NCBI GenBank assembly: GCA_035760865.1
Contig: DASTSE010000261.1
Span: 1 to 5,259, forward strand
Length of the DNA stretch: 5,259 bases
Origin: Dokdonella_A sp035760865
GTDB lineage: Bacteria; Pseudomonadota; Gammaproteobacteria; Xanthomonadales; Rhodanobacteraceae
Direction of reading: 5' to 3'
This document shows positions 1 to 5,259 of this stretch, piece after piece. Both the position numbers and the translations under genes were made by a program. Every line of letters begins with the position of its first letter. The stretch's first letter is position 1. The notes beneath the pieces were generated by a model. That model worked only from the letters and a program-made list of their open reading frames with translations, did not search any database and was not told the origin of the DNA.

Positions 1-7
1 CGAATCC

Positions 8-11
8 GGAG
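8..11 (+). promoter_or_regulatory. Shine-Dalgarno that fixes the cyclophilin start at 18
   Basis: GGAG lies six bases before the ATG at 18-20, which is ideal spacing. No comparable site precedes the GTG at 94, the first conventional start in the cyclophilin frame. This supports 18 as the original start even though that ATG is now one base out of frame with the body of the gene. Confidence 0.6.
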
Positions 12-17
12 ATCCCG

Positions 18-546
<529 letters not shown>

Positions 547-566
547 TGGCGACCGACCCGACAACG

Positions 567-594
567 GAAAAGGCCGCCCGCGGGCGGCCTTTTC
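567..594. terminator. Bidirectional rho-independent terminator between convergent genes
   Basis: A perfect 28-base palindrome with 14-base arms. The core GGCCGCCCG / CGGGCGGCC is flanked by an A-run on the left and a T-run on the right. On the + strand it is followed by a second TTTT at 596-599, giving a good U-tract 21 bases after the cyclophilin stop. On the - strand the same structure ends in TTTTCC after the stop of the membrane-protein gene at 614. It is well placed to end both transcripts, more strongly for the + strand. Confidence 0.88.
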
Positions 595-613
595 GTTTTG
601 CGCGGATGGAGCG

Positions 614-880
614 TCAGGCGGGCCTGTTGCGGCGGAACAGGCGGTAGACGATCAGCAGGACGATCGCGCCGATCACGCCGCCGATGAAGCCGGACGGCTC
701 GATCGAGCCGCCGACCGCGGACTTGAAGCCGAGCGTCTGGGCAAGGAATCCGCCGACGAACATGCCGGCGACGCCGAGCAGCCCGGTGACGAAAAAGCCG
801 CCGGGATCCCGGCCGGGCATGAGGAACTTCGCGACGATGCCGACGAGTAGGCCGACGATGAACATCCAAAGATAGTGCAT
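614..880 (-). CDS. GlsB/YeaQ/YmgE family small membrane protein (transglycosylase-associated family)
   Basis: An 88-residue, very hydrophobic inner-membrane protein. Three probable membrane segments lie at about residues 4-21, 28-50 and 63-82, with a basic tail (RLFRRNRPA). The first loop has the family pattern GxxxGxxAKxxMPGRDPGGF (residues 10-29), and small Gly-rich helices follow, typical of Pfam Transgly_assoc proteins such as E. coli YeaQ and YmgE. Members are often general-stress induced, but their biochemical role is not established and the transglycosylase label is historical. The start is well supported: AGGAG on the - strand (889-893) lies eight bases before the ATG. The gene converges on the cyclophilin gene with a shared terminator and diverges from the aminotransferase gene. 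It looks full length and intact. I see no convincing promoter for it. Confidence 0.88.
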   Translation of the reverse strand: MHYLWMFIVGLLVGIVAKFLMPGRDPGGFFVTGLLGVAGMFVGGFLAQTLGFKSAVGGSIEPSGFIGGVIGAIVLLIVYRLFRRNRPA

Positions 881-999
881 GGGGACAGCTCCTCTGGCGG
901 GCGAGTGGCCGAGCGCACTCTAACCCATGCGCCTGAGGCGTGGCTTGCTGCGTCGCGTCGGCCGCGCGACCGGCGGAGGACGGGGAGCGCAGGACGCTG

Positions 1000-1008
1000 T
1001 GCTAGAAT
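1000..1008 (+). promoter_or_regulatory. Candidate extended -10 promoter for the aminotransferase gene
   Basis: TGCTAGAAT matches the sigma-70 extended -10 form TGnTATAAT at all but one base of the hexamer. It sits in a short A/T-rich island (tagaatttt) within very GC-rich DNA, about 50 bases before the ATG at 1059. Transcription would begin near 1015. No good -35 is seen around 980-985, which an extended -10 can tolerate. Confidence 0.45.
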
Positions 1009-1048
1009 TTTGGGCTGTCCCGCTCGTTCGAGCCTGCTCCCATCTGCC

Positions 1049-1053
1049 GAGGA
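1049..1053 (+). promoter_or_regulatory. Shine-Dalgarno that decides the aminotransferase start
   Basis: GAGGA lies five bases before the ATG at 1059. The in-frame ATG at 927 and the later ATG at 1080 lack a comparable site, so 1059 is preferred. The candidate promoter at 1000-1008 also lies downstream of 927. Confidence 0.65.
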
Positions 1054-1058
1054 ATCGC

Positions 1059-2255
1059 ATGCCGACTCTCGCCGCGCGCATGAGCCGCGCCAAGCCCAGC
1101 GCCATCATGGCCGTCGCGGAAAAAGCCAAGCGCCTCAAGGCCGAAGGCCGCGACATCGTCAGTTTCTCGATCGGCGTGCCGAACTTCCTGCCCGGCGAGC
1201 ACGTGTATGCCGCGGTCCGCGACGCGCTCGCGAAGGACAGCGGCCAGTACGGTTCCAACCGCGGCGCCGACGCCCTGCTCGATGCGTTCCTCCATCACCT
1301 CGAAGGCACCGGGCTGCGCGGCTACACGCGCAAGAACGTCGCCACCGGCATCGGCGCCAAGCACGTGCTGTACAACCTCGCCGAGGCATTGCTCGACCCG
1401 GGCGACACGATCGCGTTCGCGGTGCCGTACTGGACCACCTACGTCGACATCGCCGAAATCGTCGACGCGAAGATGCGCCTGATGCCGTGCCCGGCGAGCC
1501 AGAACTACAAACTCACGCCAGCGCAACTGGATGCCGCGCTGCCGGGCGTGAAGGTGTTCCTGTTCAACAACCCGAACAACCCGACCGGCATGGTGTATTC
1601 GAAGGACGAGATCGCGGCCCTCGCCGACGTGCTGGTCAGGCACCCGGACGTCTGGATCGTCTGCGACGACATCTACAACCGCATGGTGTTCGACGGCATC
1701 GGCTACCACAACTTCGTCAATGCGCGACCGGAACTGCGCGAGCGCACGATCCACGTCGATTCGATATCCAAGACCTATGGCATGCCCGGCTGGCGCGTCG
1801 GCTTCATCGCCGCACCCGAGCCGGTGGCCCAGGCGTTCGTCACGCTCAACTCGAACCACATCACGAACGTTCCGGAAATCGTCACCGCGGCGGCCGTCGC
1901 CGCGCTGACCGGGCCGCAGGACGTGCCGACGCGAAAGTGCGCCGAATTCCAGGCCAAGCGCGACGAGGTGCTCGCGGTCATGAATGCGATCCCGGGCGTG
2001 GTCTGTCCGCGCCCACAGGGCGCGTTCTACGTGTTCCCGGACATCTCGTGCGCGTTCGGCAAGCGCCATGGCGAGCGCACGATCGCCAACGACGTCGACC
2101 TCTGCGATGCGCTGCTCCAGGACAAGGGCGTGGCCTGTGTGCCCGGTTCCGCGTTCGGCGAGCCGAATGCGCTGCGCATCTCCTACACCTGCCCGACGGC
2201 ACAGCTGCCGGAAGGGCTGAAGCGGTTCCGCGAGTTCTTCGCCGAACTGCGCTGA
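1059..2255 (+). CDS. Class I PLP-dependent aminotransferase, aspartate aminotransferase-like (type Ib)
   Basis: A 398-residue cytoplasmic fold-type I aminotransferase, normal length for the family. The active site appears complete: Tyr64, Trp125, Asn174 in NNPNNPTG, Asp203 and Tyr206 in CDDIY (cofactor ring), the Schiff-base Lys238 in SISKTYGMPGW, Arg246 (phosphate) and Arg373 in ALRISY (substrate alpha-carboxylate). Lys101 in GIGAKHV aligns with the lysine that bacterial type Ib aspartate aminotransferases use for the side-chain carboxylate, which favours aspartate/glutamate with 2-oxoglutarate/oxaloacetate. The N-terminal SRAKPSAIMAVAEKAK also fits that group. Departures: the usual GEPDF reads GVPNF (39-43), and the Thr expected after SA is Ile16, so substrate range could differ. 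Start 1059 is chosen for its Shine-Dalgarno; an extension to ATG 927 would be low-complexity Arg/Gly sequence across the promoter. Malate dehydrogenase follows after 87 bases with no terminator between, so the two may be co-transcribed. Family very sure; aspartate specificity moderately so. Confidence 0.92.
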   Translation: MPTLAARMSRAKPSAIMAVAEKAKRLKAEGRDIVSFSIGVPNFLPGEHVYAAVRDALAKDSGQYGSNRGADALLDAFLHHLEGTGLRGYTRKNVATGIGAKHVLYNLAEALLDPGDTIAFAVPYWTTYVDIAEIVDAKMRLMPCPASQNYKLTPAQLDAALPGVKVFLFNNPNNPTGMVYSKDEIAALADVLVRHPDVWIVCDDIYNRMVFDGIGYHNFVNARPELRERTIHVDSISKTYGMPGWRVGFIAAPEPVAQAFVTLNSNHITNVPEIVTAAAVAALTGPQDVPTRKCAEFQAKRDEVLAVMNAIPGVVCPRPQGAFYVFPDISCAFGKRHGERTIANDVDLCDALLQDKGVACVPGSAFGEPNALRISYTCPTAQLPEGLKRFREFFAELR

Positions 2256-2291
2256 CAGCGCCTGGACCGGACGGCGGGATCGTAGGATCAG

Positions 2292-2325
2292 GTTCCCGCT
2301 TCCCGGTTCCCGATCCCGATTTCCC
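2292..2325. repeat. Short degenerate TTCCCG tandem repeat
   Basis: Three consecutive 7-base units, GTTCCCG, CTTCCCG and GTTCCCG, are followed by a 6-base ATCCCG and a final ATTTCCC. The array lies between the aminotransferase stop and the malate dehydrogenase Shine-Dalgarno. Similar TTCCCGA/GGGAATC short repeats are, to my recollection, common between genes in Xanthomonadaceae-type genomes. Function unknown. Confidence 0.7.
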
Positions 2326-2342
2326 ATCGTCGAGGTTCACAC

Positions 2343-3329
2343 ATGAAGACTCCCGTCCGTGTTGCCGTCACCGGCGCCGCCGGCCAGATCGGCTATGCCT
2401 TGCTGTTCCGCATCGCCGCCGGCGACATGCTCGGTCCCGACCAGCCGGTGATCCTGCACCTGCTCGAGATCACTCCGGCGCTGTCCGCATTGCAGGGCGT
2501 CGTGATGGAGCTCAACGACTGCGCGTTCCCGACGCTCGCGGGCGTGATTGCGACGGACGACGCCAATGTCGCGTTCAAGGACGTCGACTACGCGCTGCTC
2601 GTCGGTGCGCGTCCGCGCGGCCCCGGCATGGAGCGCAAGGACCTGCTCGAAGCGAACGGCGCGATCTTCGGCCCGCAGGGCAAGGCGCTGAACGACCACG
2701 CCAAGCGCGACGTCAAGGTGCTCGTGGTCGGCAATCCGGCCAACACGAATGCGCTGATCGCGCAGTCGAACGCGCCCGACCTCGACCCGAACTGCTTCAC
2801 CGCGATGGTGCGCCTCGACCACAACCGCGCCTTGTCGCAGCTCGCCGAAAAGACCGGCGCGCACACGACCGACATCAAGCGCATGACGATCTGGGGCAAT
2901 CACAGTTCGACGCAATACCCTGACATCCACCACGCGACGGTCAAGGGCAAGCCCGCGATCGATGCCGTCGATGGCGCCTGGTACAAGGACACGTTCATCC
3001 CGACCGTGCAGCAGCGCGGCGCCGCGATCATCAAGGCACGCGGCGCGTCGTCGGCGGCGTCCGCCGCGTCCGCGGCGATCGACCACATGCGCGACTGGAC
3101 GCACGGGACGGCGGACGGCGACTGGGTTTCGATGGCGATCCCGTCCGACGGTTCGTACGGCATCGCGCCCGGCGTGATCTACGGCTACCCCGTCACGATC
3201 CGCGGCGGCAAGTTCTCGATCGTGCAGGGCCTCGACATCGGCTCGTTCTCGCGCGAGCGCATGGACGCGACCGACAAGGAACTGCGCGAGGAGCGCGCCG
3301 GCGTCGAACACCTGTTCGCCAAGCGCTGA
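2343..3329 (+). CDS. mdh: Malate dehydrogenase, NAD-dependent (cytosolic-type, MDH type 2)
   Basis: Interconverts malate and oxaloacetate with NAD(H) in the TCA cycle; cytoplasmic. The 328-residue protein is normal length. The N-terminal Rossmann motif is TGAAGQIGY (residues 10-18), and Glu42 at the end of the second strand (HLLEI) favours NAD over NADP. The mobile active-site loop GARPRGPGMERKDLL (88-102) carries substrate arginines 92 and 98. NPANTNAL follows at 131-138, then DHNRA with catalytic-relay Asp159 and substrate-binding Arg162, and IWGNHSSTQYPD with catalytic His187. These are hallmarks of the MDH group shared by Xanthomonas, Burkholderia and eukaryotic cytosol, distinct from the E. 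coli type. The Ala/Ser-rich run at 235-245 is normal for the group. Start: GAGG at 2332-2335 lies seven bases before the ATG. A hairpin follows the stop. It sits behind an aspartate aminotransferase-like gene that shares oxaloacetate as a likely metabolite. Confidence 0.97.
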   Translation: MKTPVRVAVTGAAGQIGYALLFRIAAGDMLGPDQPVILHLLEITPALSALQGVVMELNDCAFPTLAGVIATDDANVAFKDVDYALLVGARPRGPGMERKDLLEANGAIFGPQGKALNDHAKRDVKVLVVGNPANTNALIAQSNAPDLDPNCFTAMVRLDHNRALSQLAEKTGAHTTDIKRMTIWGNHSSTQYPDIHHATVKGKPAIDAVDGAWYKDTFIPTVQQRGAAIIKARGASSAASAASAAIDHMRDWTHGTADGDWVSMAIPSDGSYGIAPGVIYGYPVTIRGGKFSIVQGLDIGSFSRERMDATDKELREERAGVEHLFAKR

Positions 3330-3336
3330 CCCACGC

Positions 3337-3361
3337 GGCGCCCGCCGCAGCGGCGGGCGCC
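3337..3361 (+). terminator. Strong hairpin after mdh, probable terminator
   Basis: GGCGCCCGCCG and CGGCGGGCGCC are perfect 11-base arms around a CAG loop, starting eight bases after the mdh stop. The following sequence, TCTTCCTG, is pyrimidine-rich but not a true T-run. Intrinsic termination may therefore be partial, or the hairpin may mainly protect the 3' end of the mRNA. Confidence 0.65.
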
Positions 3362-3438
3362 TCTTCCTGCCGGACCGTCGTGGGCGGCCTGCAACTTCTG
3401 TCCGAAGCACGCGCACTGCCCGGACGCGACGATCCCAC

Positions 3439-3444
3439 GAGGAG
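3439..3444 (+). promoter_or_regulatory. Strong Shine-Dalgarno for the S46 peptidase
   Basis: GAGGAG lies seven bases before the ATG at 3452, near-ideal for strong initiation. It confirms the start that places a complete signal peptide at the N-terminus. I see no convincing -10/-35 pair between the hairpin at 3337-3361 and this site. Confidence 0.7.
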
Positions 3445-3451
3445 TCCTTCC

Positions 3452-5259
3452 ATGTACAAGCTTGCAGTCGGCATTCTTCTCGCGCTCGCCACGGTTTCCG
3501 GCGCGCTCGCCGGAGAAGGCATGTGGACACCGGACAACCTGCCGGCCGCGCAACTGCAGGCGAAGTACGGCTTCACGCCGAGTGCCGAATGGACCGCGCA
3601 CGCACAGCGCGCCGCGCTGCGCCTTGCGGGCGGTTGTTCGGGCTCGTTCGTCTCGCCGAACGGTCTCGTGCTGACCAACCACCACTGCGTCAACTCGTGC
3701 GTGCAGCAGCTGTCGACCGCGGAGAAGGACTTCATCAAGTCCGGGTTCCTCGCCAAGGAGGAGAAGGACGAGATCCGCTGCCCCGAGATCGAACTCAATC
3801 GACTCGACACGATCAGCGACGTGAGCACGCGCGTGAAACAGGCGACCGCGGGCAAGAGCGGCGAGGCGTACAGCAAGGCCGAAAAGGCGATCAAGTCGGA
3901 GATCGAGAAGGAATGCGTCGCGCAGGACAGCGCGGGCACGCGCTGCGACGTCGTCGACCTGTACCACGGCGGCGTCTACTCGCTCTACAAGTACCACCGC
4001 TACCAGGACGTGCGCCTGGTGTTCGCGCCCGAGTTCGAGATGGCGTTCTTCGGCGGTGATCCCGACAACTTCAACTTCCCGCGCTACGACCTCGACATGG
4101 GCATGCTGCGCGCGTGGGAAGGCGGCAAGCCGGCGGTCGTCGCCGATTATTTCCCGTTCTCGAAGGACGGTGCGGCCGAAGGGGAGATGGTCGTCACGAT
4201 CGGCAACCCGGGCGGTACCGATCGCCAGCTGACGATCGCCCAACTCGAAGCTGCGCGCGACCTCGACCTGATCGCGCGCCTGCTGCTGCTCGCCGAGCAG
4301 CGCGGCGTGATCGAACAGTTCCGCAGCGAGTCGCCGGAGCACTGGCGCATCGGCCAGCACGACCTGTTCAGCATCGAGAATGCGTTCAAGGCACTGCGCG
4401 GCCGCTTGCTCGCGCTGCAGGACCCGACGGTGTTCGCGCTCAAGCGCAAGCAGGAGGCCGAGCTGCGCGCATTCGTCGACGCCGATCCCGCGCGCAAGGC
4501 CAAGTACGGCGGCGCCTGGGACGCGATCGCGAAGGCGATGGACACGTATCGCACGATCGAGACGCGCTACAAGTACATCGAGGCGCACCGCGGCTTCTTC
4601 TCCGAATACTACGCGCACGCGCGCACGCTCGTTCGCGGCACGATCGAGCGCACCAAGCCGAACGCCGAGCGCCTGCGCGAGTACACCGACTCGAAGCTGC
4701 CGAGCGTGACCCAGCAGTTGCTCTCGAGTGCACCGATCTATCCCGACTACGAGCAGGTCACGCTCGGCTGGTCGCTGACCAAACTGCGCGAGGCGCTCGG
4801 CACCGACGACGCGTTCGTGCGGCAGGTGCTCGGCAACGACGCACCGGAGGCGGTCGCGCGCCGGCTCGTCGCCACCACCAGGCTCGGCGACCCGGCCGTG
4901 CGCAAGGCGCTCTGGGACGGCGGCGCCGAGGCGGTGGCGAAGTCGGACGATCCGTTCATCGTGCTCGCGCGAGCGGTCGATGCCCCGGCGCGCGCGATCC
5001 GCAAGCGCTACGAGAACGAAGTCGAGGCGATCGTCGACCAGAACTCCGAGCTGATCGCCGCCGCACGCTTCGAGAGGTTCGGCACCAAAGTGTATCCGGA
5101 CGCGACGTTCACGCAGCGATTCTCCTTCGGCGAAGTGCGTGGATGGGAAGAGAAGGGTACCGTCGTGCCGCCGTTCACCGACATCGCGGGTACGTTCGCG
5201 CACGCGACCGGCGCGTACCCGTTCGCGCTGCCGGCATCCTGGCTCGCGGCGAAAGAGAG
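3452..5259 (+). CDS. S46 family serine peptidase (dipeptidyl-peptidase 7/11-like), 3' end cut by window
   Basis: An exported exopeptidase that releases dipeptides from the N-termini of peptides; its place is the periplasm or outer envelope. The open frame runs off the window after 602 residues, while family members are about 700. Residues 1-20 form a signal peptide (MYKLAVGILL, then ALATVSGALA) with an A-L-A cleavage site before Gly21. The mature start EGMWTPDNLP is typical. GGCSGSFVSPNGLVLTNHHC holds the catalytic His78, and the block GGDPDNFNFPRYDLD (201-215) holds the probable catalytic Asp215 and the conserved Asn that in this family helps bind the substrate N-terminus. GNPGGTDRQ (251-259) follows, then a long charged helical region (about 260-520), as expected for the S46 helical domain inserted in the chymotrypsin-like fold. 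The catalytic Ser and the residue that separates DPP7-type (hydrophobic) from DPP11-type (Asp/Glu) specificity lie beyond the window, so the subtype cannot be called. No internal stop or frameshift is seen. Confidence 0.93.
   Translation, partial: MYKLAVGILLALATVSGALAGEGMWTPDNLPAAQLQAKYGFTPSAEWTAHAQRAALRLAGGCSGSFVSPNGLVLTNHHCVNSCVQQLSTAEKDFIKSGFLAKEEKDEIRCPEIELNRLDTISDVSTRVKQATAGKSGEAYSKAEKAIKSEIEKECVAQDSAGTRCDVVDLYHGGVYSLYKYHRYQDVRLVFAPEFEMAFFGGDPDNFNFPRYDLDMGMLRAWEGGKPAVVADYFPFSKDGAAEGEMVVTIGNPGGTDRQLTIAQLEAARDLDLIARLLLLAEQRGVIEQFRSESPEHWRIGQHDLFSIENAFKALRGRLLALQDPTVFALKRKQEAELRAFVDADPARKAKYGGAWDAIAKAMDTYRTIETRYKYIEAHRGFFSEYYAHARTLVRGTIERTKPNAERLREYTDSKLPSVTQQLLSSAPIYPDYEQVTLGWSLTKLREALGTDDAFVRQVLGNDAPEAVARRLVATTRLGDPAVRKALWDGGAEAVAKSDDPFIVLARAVDAPARAIRKRYENEVEAIVDQNSELIAAARFERFGTKVYPDATFTQRFSFGEVRGWEEKGTVVPPFTDIAGTFAHATGAYPFALPASWLAAKE

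Larger units (their letters stand above)
881..1058. other. Divergent intergenic region
   Basis: This stretch separates the leftward membrane-protein gene from the rightward aminotransferase gene and must hold the promoters of both. Seen directly: the leftward Shine-Dalgarno at 889-893, a TGCTAGAAT extended -10 candidate for the rightward gene at 1000-1008, and the rightward Shine-Dalgarno at 1049-1053. No riboswitch, clear operator dyad or small gene is evident. A leftward -10-like TAGAGT (near 917-922 on the - strand) has no matching -35 and is not called. Confidence 0.6.

Noticed and set aside
684..875. A 63-codon open frame on the + strand overlapping the small membrane protein
   Set aside because: No Shine-Dalgarno, no motif, and it lies wholly antisense to a well-supported gene.
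927..1058. N-terminal extension of the aminotransferase from the ATG at 927
   Set aside because: No Shine-Dalgarno, Arg/Gly-rich sequence unlike the family, total length 442 instead of about 400, and it would cover the candidate promoter at 1000-1008.
1002..2327. A 441-codon open frame on the - strand opposite the aminotransferase
   Set aside because: Antisense shadow; repetitive Arg/Val/Asp-rich composition and no family motif.
875..2923. A 682-codon open frame on the + strand
   Set aside because: It overlaps both the aminotransferase and malate dehydrogenase in a wrong frame and gives Arg-rich sequence without motifs; an effect of GC bias.
3045..3077. Ala/Ser codon repeat within mdh as a possible microsatellite
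   Set aside because: The Ser/Ala-rich stretch at residues 235-245 is a normal conserved part of this malate dehydrogenase group.
3362..3438. Possible promoter or small RNA between the mdh hairpin and the peptidase
   Set aside because: No A/T-rich -10 candidate, no dyad and no small open frame that I could support.
2337..3530. A 397-codon open frame on the - strand opposite malate dehydrogenase
   Set aside because: Low-complexity Arg/Val/Asp-rich translation, spanning two unrelated + strand genes and a hairpin. The mdh frame is unmistakable.
3185..5203. A 672-codon open frame on the - strand opposite the S46 peptidase
   Set aside because: It is the antisense shadow of a high-GC gene. The translation is dominated by Arg, Ala, Val and Asp with no recognisable domain, while the + strand frame has a signal peptide, Shine-Dalgarno and S46 motifs.

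Overview
This window looks like ordinary chromosomal DNA from a high-GC gammaproteobacterium, most likely of the Xanthomonadales (Lysobacterales). That placement is an inference. It rests on the strong G/C bias at third codon positions, on a secreted S46-family dipeptidyl-peptidase of the kind known from Pseudoxanthomonas and its relatives, on a cytosolic-type malate dehydrogenase, and on short TTCCCG-type intergenic repeats that resemble those seen in that order. I see no phage, transposon, CRISPR, tRNA or rRNA sequence.

Layout from left to right. (1) Positions 18-546 (+) encode a cytoplasmic cyclophilin-type peptidylprolyl isomerase. Its natural ATG, with a good Shine-Dalgarno, is one base out of frame with the rest of the gene because of an apparent extra C in a C-rich stretch. 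(2) A perfect GC-rich palindrome at 567-594 sits between convergent genes and can act as a terminator for both. (3) Positions 614-880 (-) encode an 88-residue GlsB/YeaQ/YmgE-type membrane protein. (4) Positions 881-1058 form a divergent intergenic region with a candidate extended -10 promoter. (5) Positions 1059-2255 (+) encode a class I, aspartate-aminotransferase-like PLP enzyme. (6) An 87-base gap carries a short degenerate TTCCCG tandem repeat. (7) Positions 2343-3329 (+) encode malate dehydrogenase, followed by a hairpin at 3337-3361. (8) From 3452 to the window end (+) is a signal-peptide-bearing S46 peptidase, cut off before its catalytic serine.

How the genes fit together: the aminotransferase and malate dehydrogenase both act on oxaloacetate if the aminotransferase uses aspartate, so the pair can link aspartate/glutamate metabolism to the TCA cycle. 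No terminator is visible between them, so co-transcription is plausible. The peptidase lies beyond a hairpin and has its own strong Shine-Dalgarno. It would supply dipeptides from the periplasm and is probably a separate unit. The cyclophilin and the small membrane protein are housekeeping and stress-type genes with no obvious link to the rest.

I found no evidence of a new biological system. The items most worth a second look are the frameshift at the cyclophilin start, the intergenic TTCCCG repeat, and the substrate-pocket changes in the aminotransferase.
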